A stretch of 8,423 nt of DNA, taken from positions 1 through 8,423 of the forward strand of contig JAGMCC010000048.1 in NCBI GenBank assembly GCA_023129355.1, given 5' to 3'. Shown here piece after piece: positions 1 to 5,706 of this stretch. Numbering within the stretch: the first letter of the stretch is position 1; every line of letters begins with the position of its first letter. The stretch is from Dehalococcoidia bacterium. GTDB taxonomy: Bacteria; Chloroflexota; Dehalococcoidia; E44-bin15. Under the pieces are notes generated by a model that was not told the origin of the DNA, searched no databases, and saw only the letters and a program-made list of their open reading frames with translations. A program made the position numbers and the translations under genes.

Positions 1-1460
1 AAGACGGCAGCCGCTACTTCGGACCCTTCGCCAGCGCTAGCTCAGTCAGAAAGACCCTTGACCTGTTAAACAAGCTCTTCCCCTTCCGCTCCTGCAAAAG
101 GGCGATCAACGGGACCGACCGCAGAGCCTGTTTGGAGTATGACATTCACCGCTGCGCCGGCCCCTGCATTGGCGCTATCTCGAAGGATGAATACCGTGAG
201 ATTATTAATCAGGTGGTCATGTTTTTGGAGGGAAGGCAGGAGAGCGTGGTGAAGGAGCTGGAGCGAAAGATGGCGGGGGCATCGGAGCGGCTGGAGTTCG
301 AGCGTGCTGCAGTACTGCGCGACCAGATCCGTGCTTTGGAAATGGTCACCGAGCGTCAGAAGATTTCTTTGACTGAGAGAGGCGATCAGGATGTCATCGC
401 CCTGGCCCGGAGTAAGGATCAGGCCAATGTGGAGGTCTTCTTCATACGGAGCGGCCGGCTCATCGAGCGGGACCACTTCATGGTGCAGGGGGCTCAGGAT
501 GAGGAGCCGGGGCAGATCATGACAGGCTTCCTGAACCAGTTTTATGACTCTGCGACCTATATCCCGCATGTCATCCTGCTTCAGCACCTCCCTGATGACA
601 TTCTCGTACTGGAGAGGTGGCTGGAGAGCAAGCGGGGGGCACGAGTCAATTTACTGGTGCCGCAGCGTGGAGAGAAGCGGAGGCTGGTGGAAATGGTGGC
701 GGAGAACGCCCGCCAGGGTCTGGAGCAGCTCAGGGTGAAGCGGCTCGCCGACCCGGAGACTACCGCTGCTGCCCTCGGGGAGCTGAGAGACGCCCTTCAA
801 CTGCCTCACGCTCCGCAGCGAGTGGAGTGCTACGACATTTCGGACATTCGGGGCACATCGGCGGTGGGCAGTATGGTCGTTTTCCAGCAGGGGCATCCCA
901 TGACAGCGTACTACCGCCGCTTTCGTATTAAGACGGTGGCAGGCGCCGACGACTACGCCATGATCCAGGAGGTCTTGAGGCGGCGCTTCAAGAGGGCTGA
1001 AGGGTTTAAGCGCCTCGATAAATCGGGGTGGACCATAGTCCCTGACCTGGTGCTTATCGATGGCGGTAAGGGGCACCTTGGTGCTGCCCGCGATGCGATG
1101 AGGGAGACCGGGGTAGACTTCATCCCCGTTGCCAGTATCGCCAAGGAGAACGAGGAGCTATTCCGCCCTGACATCGCTGCGCCTATAATCCTCGCCCGCA
1201 CCTCGCCGGCTTTATACCTGGTGCAGCGAATTCGTGATGAGGCGCACCGCTTTGCGTTGGGCTATCACCGCAGGGTGCGGAGGAGAGAGGCGACGGCCTC
1301 AGTGCTGGACAATATCCCTGGAGTCGGGCCGAAGCGAAAGCGGGCGCTGTTGCGGAAATTTGGCTCGGTTAAGGCGATTAGAGAAGCCGACATCGACGAT
1401 ATTGCTGCTGTGATGGGCATGACACGCTCCCTGGCGCAGAGGGTGAAGGAGTTTTTGTAG
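1..1460 (+). CDS. uvrC: UvrC, excinuclease ABC subunit C (5' end outside window)
   Basis: UvrC makes the dual incisions of nucleotide excision repair together with UvrB, in the cytoplasm. The reading frame is open from base 3, so the TTG at 132 is not the real start; about 485 residues are present and the N-terminal GIY-YIG nuclease domain lies upstream of the window. Near the left edge is the YFGPF segment, then four cysteines spaced 12, 8 and 4 residues apart (in SCKRA, RACLE, HRCAGPC), matching the spacing known for the Fe-S-ligating cysteines of E. coli UvrC. A UVR (UvrB-interacting) helix pair follows around bases 240-360. The RNase H-like 3' nuclease domain carries ECYDIS (Asp codon at 834), LIDGGKGH (Asp codon at 1059) and DEAHRFA (His codon at 1245). 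The C-terminus has tandem helix-hairpin-helix motifs beginning at NIPGVGPKRKR. GC content is clearly higher than in the next genes. Identification is secure. Confidence 0.97.
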   Translation, partial: DGSRYFGPFASASSVRKTLDLLNKLFPFRSCKRAINGTDRRACLEYDIHRCAGPCIGAISKDEYREIINQVVMFLEGRQESVVKELERKMAGASERLEFERAAVLRDQIRALEMVTERQKISLTERGDQDVIALARSKDQANVEVFFIRSGRLIERDHFMVQGAQDEEPGQIMTGFLNQFYDSATYIPHVILLQHLPDDILVLERWLESKRGARVNLLVPQRGEKRRLVEMVAENARQGLEQLRVKRLADPETTAAALGELRDALQLPHAPQRVECYDISDIRGTSAVGSMVVFQQGHPMTAYYRRFRIKTVAGADDYAMIQEVLRRRFKRAEGFKRLDKSGWTIVPDLVLIDGGKGHLGAARDAMRETGVDFIPVASIAKENEELFRPDIAAPIILARTSPALYLVQRIRDEAHRFALGYHRRVRRREATASVLDNIPGVGPKRKRALLRKFGSVKAIREADIDDIAAVMGMTRSLAQRVKEFL

Positions 1461-1818
1461 AGAATTCACTCCACTGGCCATCTTAGAGCCTTCAAATGCT
1501 AATCTATGAAACTACTGCTATACTCCTTAACGTAACGGTATAAACAAGGTCTACCTGCGATTCCTCAATGCTACTTTACACGATAATAACCACAATTTGT
1601 TAAAACGGTAAGTTATCTTATAATTACCATAAGGTAACTTTGACTTCTAAATACCTCAACTGCAAATGGGAAAATGGTCAGACAAAAGAGTCGGGAGGAG
1701 GTATTCAGGGGATTTTACACTGCTTACAGTGGCTTTTAGAGACACGGCAATACCGAGACTTAGCTATGAGATGCGACAACTATTACAAAATAGTATGTAA
1801 TCTCAGAGCTACTATCTC
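1461..1818. other. AT-rich intergenic stretch after uvrC
   Basis: About 360 bases without a convincing gene. Composition changes from GC-rich in uvrC to AT-rich here. A 60-codon frame starting with TTG at 1640 has no ribosome binding site and no recognisable protein features. A 21-codon frame from ATG 1675 is likewise unsupported. The only structures seen are the dyad at 1610-1640 and the consensus promoter that begins at 1819. No U-tract terminator was recognised directly behind uvrC. The stretch may be the left edge of an acquired block; that is inference from composition. Confidence 0.5.
1610..1640. repeat. 12-bp inverted repeat (possible hairpin or operator)
   Basis: AAGTTATCTTAT at 1610-1621 and ATAAGGTAACTT at 1629-1640 are complementary over 12 pairs with one T/G position, which would be a G-U wobble in RNA, around a 7-base loop. 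The stem is AT-rich and is followed by TTTGACTTCT rather than a clean U-run, so a terminator for uvrC is possible but weak. It could also be a protein-binding dyad for the downstream operon, though it lies about 180 bases before that promoter. Confidence 0.5.
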
Positions 1819-1847
1819 TTGACAATTCTTCCACCCTGTGGTATAAT
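1819..1847 (+). promoter_or_regulatory. Consensus sigma70-type promoter of the wHTH-HEPN operon
   Basis: TTGACA at 1819-1824, a 17-base spacer, and TATAAT at 1842-1847 match the vegetative sigma-factor consensus at all 12 hexamer positions. Transcription would begin near 1854, about 25 bases before the ATG at 1879. A perfect promoter implies strong intrinsic activity, so the operon is either highly expressed or held by a repressor. The winged-helix protein encoded first is an obvious candidate for autoregulation (inference). Confidence 0.85.
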
Positions 1848-1878
1848 TAGATCATGAATTCTAGTGGAGGTGTTGATA

Positions 1879-2274
1879 ATGTCAGAGCAGTTAGAAAAGC
1901 TCCTTATTAGTAGTAAAGAGTTGGATCAGGAATTGCTAGCTACTGTGTTGGTAGACCTAGTTAAGATAGACAAGGATTCAGGGGAAATAAGGCTTACCAC
2001 GAAAGCTCTTAATCTACCGAAAAGGTTACAAATCCTAGTCTATATAACGGGCAGGAAAGCCGCAAAGGCACTTGATGTTATACGCGAGGAGCGAATTTCA
2101 CCAAAAGAATTAGCCTCAAAATTGGGGATGGGTGGTGGCTCTCTGCGCGGTCAACTGTACAATCTGTGCAAGGAGCGTTTGCTTGAAGGGGTGGACGGCA
2201 AGTACCTAGTTCCGAACTACGCCATTGAATTTGTGAAGGCGTTGCTAGATGAAGCAAGCAGAAATGAGAGATAA
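1879..2274 (+). CDS. Small winged-helix DNA-binding protein, first gene of HEPN operon
   Basis: Protein of 131 residues that I do not recognise as a named family. The start is ATG 1879, chosen because GGAGGTG at 1867-1873 sits about 5 bases upstream; a GTG at 1864 in the same frame would place the start before that site. The N-terminal third (to about residue 30) is helical and acidic. Residues about 62-112 read as a winged helix: a helix (KALDVIREE), the helix-turn-helix ISPKELASKLGMGGGSLRGQ with recognition helix LRGQLYNLCKERLL, and a short wing ending in GKYLVP. A C-terminal helix follows. Its 3' end overlaps or abuts the next gene. A transcriptional regulator or antitoxin-like partner is plausible from position and fold but is inference. 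Codon use is AT-richer than in uvrC. Confidence 0.75.
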   Translation: MSEQLEKLLISSKELDQELLATVLVDLVKIDKDSGEIRLTTKALNLPKRLQILVYITGRKAAKALDVIREERISPKELASKLGMGGGSLRGQLYNLCKERLLEGVDGKYLVPNYAIEFVKALLDEASRNER

Positions 2275-2776
2275 AATGGAGAAACGGGAAATGTTAGAGG
2301 CAGTGGAAGAGATAGCAAACCTAGTTGAAGAACTCCCAGAGCAGCACAACCAGTATAAGATGGAGGCATTCAAGATTTTACTGCAGCGCAAACTGGGAAT
2401 GACACCTGCTGTCACGGCAGTTATTGAGCACCCAGAAGTTACAGAAGCTGCTGAAGAAGAGCTTACCTTTGGCGAGTATTACGCCCAACTGGTTCCCGAG
2501 CCAAAGAGCAACCCTAAGCGATTTGCTTCGGTTGCAGACTACTATGAGCGCTGTAGGAGGGAAAAGAGCATTACCCGAGATGAGATAATAGATGCAATGA
2601 CTGATGCTGGTTTGGATAAGCCGCGGAATTATTATCGCGACATGATCAAGGCGACGACTGGCAGGAAACCATTACCATTATTAAGGGAAGCTGAAACCAA
2701 AAACGGGCTACCAGCTTGGCAGTTGACCAAGAACGGACGGGAATTCATGAAGGGGATATACAAGGAGCAAGTGTAG
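2249..2776 (+). CDS. Hypothetical protein with probable C-terminal winged helix, second gene of HEPN operon
   Basis: Up to 175 residues, family not recognised. Four in-frame ATGs compete. ATG 2249 overlaps the previous gene by 26 bases and has AAGG 9 bases upstream. ATG 2276, one base after the previous stop, has GAGAG about 5 bases upstream. ATG 2264 and 2291 are also possible. Either of the first two implies translational coupling. The N-terminal half is highly charged and helical (about residues 10-50), followed by an acidic linker (EAAEEE). Residues about 90-172 look like a winged helix: VADYYERCRREKSITRDEII, DAMTDAGLDKPRNYYRDMIK, then a wing and a final helix PAWQLTKNGREFMKGIYKE. No nuclease or enzyme motif was seen. 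It is most likely a DNA-binding or adaptor partner of its neighbours; that role is inferred only from context. Confidence 0.7.
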   Translation: MKQAEMRDKMEKREMLEAVEEIANLVEELPEQHNQYKMEAFKILLQRKLGMTPAVTAVIEHPEVTEAAEEELTFGEYYAQLVPEPKSNPKRFASVADYYERCRREKSITRDEIIDAMTDAGLDKPRNYYRDMIKATTGRKPLPLLREAETKNGLPAWQLTKNGREFMKGIYKEQV

Positions 2777-2779
2777 CGT

Positions 2780-3556
2780 ATGCTAGCTAACATGATGGAG
2801 CAGCTTGCCACTGCGCTAGATCCTCCGCTGGTTGACGCGCTGCTAAAGGCGCATAACGAGCTTAAGAGGCAATATTACCTTGGCAAGCATAAGCCCAGTG
2901 AGTTGGAGGGTGGGCATTTCGCTGAAGTAGTCATAAGAATCCTCCAGCATATCGTAGAGGGGAAATATACGCCTCTGGACACTTCCCTCGCAAGATTTGA
3001 TATAAAGGAAGTGGAGAAATACTCACAGTTGCCTCGTGCAGACTTTCCCGATTCTATCCGAATACATATACCGAGAGCCATTTTAGCTATCTACGGGATA
3101 CGAAATCGCAGGGGTGTTGGGCATGTCGGAGGCGACATAAACCCTAATTTGTCAGACTCGACCTTCATAATGACCACTTGCGATTGGATTCTCACTGAGC
3201 TTATCAGTCTTTACTATACGTCATCGCGAGCAGAGGCACAGAGTCTAGTAGACTCCTTAATAGAGAGAAAGATACCGCTGGTACAAGATTTTGATGGTTA
3301 TCCGAAGGTGTTAAATCCAAAGCTTAGCGTCGCAAACAAAATACTGGTGTTGCTGTATTGCAGGGGTACAGATGGGGCGTCAATCTCTGAATTGCGGCAC
3401 TGGATCAAGACAAAATCGTCCAGTCACATCACCACCGCTCTTGCACAGCTCCAGCATGAAAAGTGCTATGTTCATCGTGACAATTCATGTTGCTTCATCA
3501 CACGAACAGGCATAATCTTTGTAGAAAAAAACATCCCTCTATATCTGGTGCCATAA
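2780..3556 (+). CDS. HEPN-like protein with C-terminal winged helix (putative RNase)
   Basis: Protein of 258 residues. The start at ATG 2780 follows AGGAG at 2763-2767, a slightly long 12-base spacing, and lies 3 bases after the previous stop, so it is the third gene of the operon. Residues about 45-150 are helical and contain IRNRRGVGHVGGDINPN. The R108-N109-x5-H115 arrangement fits the R-x4-6-H signature of HEPN RNases, in which the residue after the arginine is often polar. HEPN proteins serve as toxins and abortive-infection effectors that cut RNA. Residues about 184-256 resemble a winged helix (KILVLLYCRG, ISELRHWIK, SHITTALAQLQHEKCYV, FITRTGIIFVEK). A tail of a second, diverged copy lies at 5492-5590. 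The HEPN assignment is by motif only, so the enzymatic activity is inference. AT-rich like its operon mates. Confidence 0.75.
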   Translation: MLANMMEQLATALDPPLVDALLKAHNELKRQYYLGKHKPSELEGGHFAEVVIRILQHIVEGKYTPLDTSLARFDIKEVEKYSQLPRADFPDSIRIHIPRAILAIYGIRNRRGVGHVGGDINPNLSDSTFIMTTCDWILTELISLYYTSSRAEAQSLVDSLIERKIPLVQDFDGYPKVLNPKLSVANKILVLLYCRGTDGASISELRHWIKTKSSSHITTALAQLQHEKCYVHRDNSCCFITRTGIIFVEKNIPLYLVP

Positions 3557-3655
3557 TCAAGTATTTGTCTCATTGTAGGTGCGTTCTTTATCAGAGAATG
3601 TCCTCGGCATTGTTGTCAAAGTAGATGTAGACTGTATCTAAATCCTTCGCCAGCC
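3494..3655. repeat. Left copy of diverged direct repeat (HEPN end / DUF72 end)
   Basis: This segment matches 5528-5706. The first part, the last 63 bases of the HEPN gene, agrees at 43 of 63 positions with 5528-5590, and its first 24 bases at 22 of 24; it encodes FITRTGII...EKN.PL in both. The last 45 bases (3611-3655) agree at 41 of 45 positions with 5662-5706, inside the DUF72 gene. Between these, the left copy is about 20 bases shorter. Mismatches in the coding part are often third-base changes, so both copies were once under selection. Confidence 0.85.
3568..3655 (-). pseudogene. Remnant of the 3' end of a DUF72 gene
   Basis: On the minus strand, 3655 downward reads LAKDLDTVYIYFDNNAED, nearly identical to LAKDLDTVYIYFNNDAEG near the C-terminus of the DUF72 protein encoded at 5600-6331. 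After that the frame is disturbed by a 2-base difference and meets a stop (TGA, then TAA) near 3590, although base-level similarity continues to about 3568. Nothing resembling DUF72 is found on the other side, from 3656 onward. It is therefore a truncated leftover of a second DUF72 gene that once converged on the HEPN gene, as the intact pair of ends does at 5590/5600. Confidence 0.8.
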
Positions 3656-3692
3656 TCTATTATAGGCAATCCCTAATATCGCAATCAATTCC

Positions 3693-4145
3693 TTAGCTCG
3701 GCTTCTTCATCACCCACTCTTCAAAGCTGCGGGTATAGCTTGTATATTTTATCTTCCACTCGTCATTTTCTTTAACGTATTCCTCGTTATAGTGGGCCCA
3801 GCCGGTCATCGTTGAGTTGGGCTGCATCACTACATAGTCATGTAGTTTCCATATACCCCTGGCTTTTGTATCACTGACAATTTCAATTTCGGGAGTATGG
3901 CACTCGTGAGAGGTGATAAAAATGTCTTGCCCCAGGCTACCTTTCAAGAACTCGAGTATTGCCTTTCGACCCTTGAAGTGCATGTTTTCCCCATAATCAG
4001 CTACCACATCTTCGACAAAGCACTCTTCCATTTCGTTCCAGAGCTTCAAGTCAAGACAGCGGAGGTACTTACCTTTGAGGTTCTTGATAGCCTCAATATC
4101 CTCCAAAACTCTGATTCTTTTTTCCAGTTCCGTTAGATCAGCCAT
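3693..4145 (-). CDS. SnoaL-like (NTF2-fold) protein
   Basis: Protein of 150 residues with the layout of the SnoaL-like/NTF2 superfamily. An N-terminal helix (LEKRIRVLEDIEAIKNLKGKY) is followed by the typical 'cardinal' segment RCLDLKLWNEMEECFVEDVVADYG, FKGRKAILEFLKG, HECHTPEIEIVSDTKARGIWKLHDYV, and a final strand pair ending in DEWKIKYTSYTRSFEEW. Members are small cone-shaped enzymes or binding proteins (cyclases, dehydratases, isomerases), and the substrate cannot be read from sequence. The ATG at 4145 is supported by AAAGGAGGT on the minus strand, with AGGAGG at 4155-4160 and 9 bases of spacing. The upstream oxidoreductase gene ends 26 bases before it, so the two are co-transcribed and may act on one substrate (inference). 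Its GC content is lower than the oxidoreductase gene beside it. Confidence 0.85.
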   Translation of the reverse strand: MADLTELEKRIRVLEDIEAIKNLKGKYLRCLDLKLWNEMEECFVEDVVADYGENMHFKGRKAILEFLKGSLGQDIFITSHECHTPEIEIVSDTKARGIWKLHDYVVMQPNSTMTGWAHYNEEYVKENDEWKIKYTSYTRSFEEWVMKKPS

Positions 4146-4171
4146 GACAACAAACCTCCTTTAAAATTTAC

Positions 4172-5137
4172 TTAGCTGACCCGGGAGCTCCGCATCCGTT
4201 CGGCATCCCGGATGATGGTATCGATTAGCTCCTTAACGCTCATCACCCTGTCGATGACACCCACCGCCAGCGAGCCACCCGCTATCTGTAGGATCAAATC
4301 AAGATCAAACTCTCTCTCCCAATCTATTTCACCGACCTCGGACTGCTTGAACATTACCTGTTCCAGTTGTTGAAGCCACTGGTCCATGGGCATATTGCCC
4401 CTTTCCCCCATTATCTTTTCGTAATCCTCGGGTGTCGGCGGGGTCAGGGCGCGCTCGCGGTACTCCTTATCCCAGGGCTGTGCCGCCACTAGCTGCTGCT
4501 TGAAGCGCTCTGATACGGGGCACTCCTCGGTAGCCAGGAAGCGGGTGCCCATGTAGATACCCTCTGCCCCCATGGCCAGGGCGGCAAGAAAGCCGCGGGC
4601 GTCGCCAATGCCGCCGGCAGCGATCAGTGGCACCTTCATCTGCCTGGCAGCGGTAGTTATGCTGATTAAGGTGGGGAGCTGGAAGATGCTCTTGAAGGCG
4701 GTACCCTCCAGGCCCACGATGACAACGGCATCGGCCCCCTGGCGCTCGGCGGCCAGGGCGTGCTGAACCGTGGCAACCTTATGCACCCATTTGAGTCCGG
4801 CATCGTGTATACACTTGCCGTGGTTATCGGCGCGGTATGCAGATGTGAAGATCACTGGCACCCTCTCCTCGATTGACACATCACGCATCTCGTCGATGTG
4901 GGGGCAAAGCCCCACCGAGAGGTTGACCCCGAAGGGCTTATCAGTAATGGAGCGCGCCTTCTTGATGTCCTCCCTCAGCCTTTCTGGAGTGCGCCAGGCA
5001 CTGGCGGTGATGATGCCAAATCCCCCTGCTTGGGAAACGGGGGCAGCCAGGGCTGAGGTGCCAAACCCACCGAAGGCCCCCTGGATTATGGGGTATTTGC
5101 TGCCCAGCAGTTCGGTAACTCTGGTTTTCCAGTTCAT
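4172..5137 (-). CDS. Nitronate monooxygenase / 2-nitropropane dioxygenase-like FMN oxidoreductase
   Basis: Protein of 321 residues with a TIM-barrel FMN enzyme pattern: N-terminal YPIIQGAFGGFGTSALAAPVSQAGGFGII (residues 15-43), FGVNLSVGL (69-77), ADAVVIVGLEGT (135-146), PLIAAGGIGDARGFLAALAMGAEGIYMGTRFLAT (170-203). The last part is the phosphate-binding end typical of nitronate monooxygenases and FabK-type enoyl reductases. Known class I nitronate monooxygenases and FabK have a histidine in a G-x-E-A-G-G-H motif; here the equivalent stretch is GLEGTAFKS with no histidine, so true nitronate oxidation is doubtful. The ATG at 5137 has GGAGGAG a few bases upstream, and a promoter is visible at 5155-5183. 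It is first in an operon with the SnoaL-like gene. Fold assignment is firm; substrate is unknown. Confidence 0.88.
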   Translation of the reverse strand: MNWKTRVTELLGSKYPIIQGAFGGFGTSALAAPVSQAGGFGIITASAWRTPERLREDIKKARSITDKPFGVNLSVGLCPHIDEMRDVSIEERVPVIFTSAYRADNHGKCIHDAGLKWVHKVATVQHALAAERQGADAVVIVGLEGTAFKSIFQLPTLISITTAARQMKVPLIAAGGIGDARGFLAALAMGAEGIYMGTRFLATEECPVSERFKQQLVAAQPWDKEYRERALTPPTPEDYEKIMGERGNMPMDQWLQQLEQVMFKQSEVGEIDWEREFDLDLILQIAGGSLAVGVIDRVMSVKELIDTIIRDAERMRSSRVS

Positions 5138-5154
5138 ATGTCTCCTCCGCAGGC

Positions 5155-5183
5155 ATTATCTCAGGCAATACATTGGCCGTCAA
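5155..5183 (-). promoter_or_regulatory. Promoter of the oxidoreductase-SnoaL operon
   Basis: On the minus strand TTGACG (5183-5178), a 17-base spacer and GATAAT (5160-5155) match the vegetative consensus at 10 of 12 positions. The start would be near 5148, only about 11 bases before the ATG and at the edge of the GGAGGAG ribosome site. That is a very short leader, which lowers confidence slightly. Confidence 0.65.
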
Positions 5184-5204
5184 CGGCTAGTACTCGCCTA
5201 ATAC

Positions 5205-5227
5205 ATTAGCGGCATATAACCGCTAAT
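5205..5227. repeat. 8-bp perfect inverted repeat upstream of the operon promoter
   Basis: ATTAGCGG (5205-5212), a 7-base loop CATATAA, and CCGCTAAT (5220-5227). It lies about 20 bases upstream of the -35 hexamer of the oxidoreductase promoter, a usual place for an activator site, but a regulator cannot be named. There is no U-tract, so it is not a typical terminator. Confidence 0.55.
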
Positions 5228-5236
5228 CCTTTTCCC

Positions 5237-5372
5237 CTGTCATTGCGACCCTGATATATCGGGGGAAGAAATCTCAGAGGTAGTTGATGTATAGGTATGC
5301 GACGGTGAGATTACTTCGCGGAGTTTACCCTGAGCAAGATTCTTCGATCGCTTTGCTCCCTCAGAATGACAG
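5237..5372. repeat. Degenerate inverted-repeat element (MITE/REP-like)
   Basis: A 136-base segment bounded by perfect 8-base inverted ends CTGTCATT (5237-5244) and AATGACAG (5365-5372). Complementarity continues imperfectly inward: CATTGCGACC and the GGGGAAGAAATCTCA side against GATTCTTCGATCGCTTTGCTC and CCTCAGAATG. A second inner pair, AATCTCA (5270-5276) and TGAGATT (5306-5312), suggests two nested palindromes. This style, with ends in GTCATTGCGA or GTCATTCTGAG and inner GAAGAATCT, resembles dispersed palindromic repeats found in intergenic regions of many bacterial genomes. No transposase is encoded. Copy number in this genome cannot be judged here. Confidence 0.6.
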
Positions 5373-5415
5373 AAAGCGAAGGGCTCGCAAAGACTAGTGA
5401 TAAAGAGACTCATAA

Positions 5416-5431
5416 TGACGGTAGGCCGTCA
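5416..5431. repeat. Short hairpin (6-bp stem, 4-base loop)
   Basis: TGACGG, TAGG, CCGTCA form a perfect 6-base stem. On the plus strand it is followed by CCCCTTTAT and on the minus strand by TTATGAG, so neither side has a convincing U-run. It lies downstream of the DUF72 gene on the minus strand and could be a weak stop signal for it, or simply part of the repeat-rich spacer. Confidence 0.35.
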
Positions 5432-5491
5432 CCCCTTTATCCGAACGGGATCGAGGCTACTTCTGCGGACTCGAAAAAATAATGACCTTGA

Positions 5492-5590
5492 GACTCAGAA
5501 CCTGAACCTGAAAGCTGGAGAGAAATCTTCATCACTCGGACAGGCATAATCTTGGCGGAGAAGAATGCTCCTCTATCCTTTGCCTGTTAA
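5492..5590 (+). pseudogene. Remnant of the 3' end of a second HEPN gene
   Basis: The frame ending at the TAA 5588-5590 reads WREIFITRTGIILAEKNAPLSFAC, against CCFITRTGIIFVEKNIPLYLVP at the end of the HEPN protein encoded at 2780-3556: 13 of the last 20 residues are identical. Upstream of about 5525 similarity fades, and in-frame stops occur at 5489, 5483 and 5480, so the body of the gene is gone. The remnant ends 9 bases before the stop codon of the intact, convergent DUF72 gene, which preserves the ancestral HEPN/DUF72 junction. Confidence 0.75.
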
Positions 5591-5706
5591 TTTGAGGCAC
5601 TACAGGCTTTGGAGGCGCTCTGCCATTGTCTGCGCATTCTTTATGGCAAAGCCCTCGGCATCGTTGTTGAAGTAGATGTAGACTGTATCCAAATCCTTCG
5701 CCAGCC
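5528..5706. repeat. Right copy of diverged direct repeat (HEPN end / DUF72 end)
   Basis: Partner of 3494-3655. Here the DUF72 side is intact and the HEPN side is the relic. Together the two copies flank the SnoaL-oxidoreductase operon and the inverted-repeat element. The divergence of roughly 10-30 percent by segment means the duplication is old, or that the two copies came from different lineages. Confidence 0.85.

Noticed and set aside
66..587. Antisense open frame of 173 codons inside uvrC
   Set aside because: Complementary shadow of a GC-rich, strongly conserved gene; no independent start signal.
651..1076. Second antisense frame within uvrC
   Set aside because: Also a shadow of the conserved UvrC nuclease-domain coding sequence.
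1675..1740. 21-codon frame MVRQKSREEVFRGFYTAYSGF
   Set aside because: No ribosome site or recognised family; too short to support from sequence alone.
1640..1822. 60-codon open frame between uvrC and the HEPN operon
   Set aside because: TTG start without a ribosome site, no protein-like pattern, and its end overlaps the consensus promoter.
4770..5201. Plus-strand frame of 143 codons opposite the oxidoreductase gene
   Set aside because: Shadow of the well-supported FMN-enzyme gene on the minus strand.
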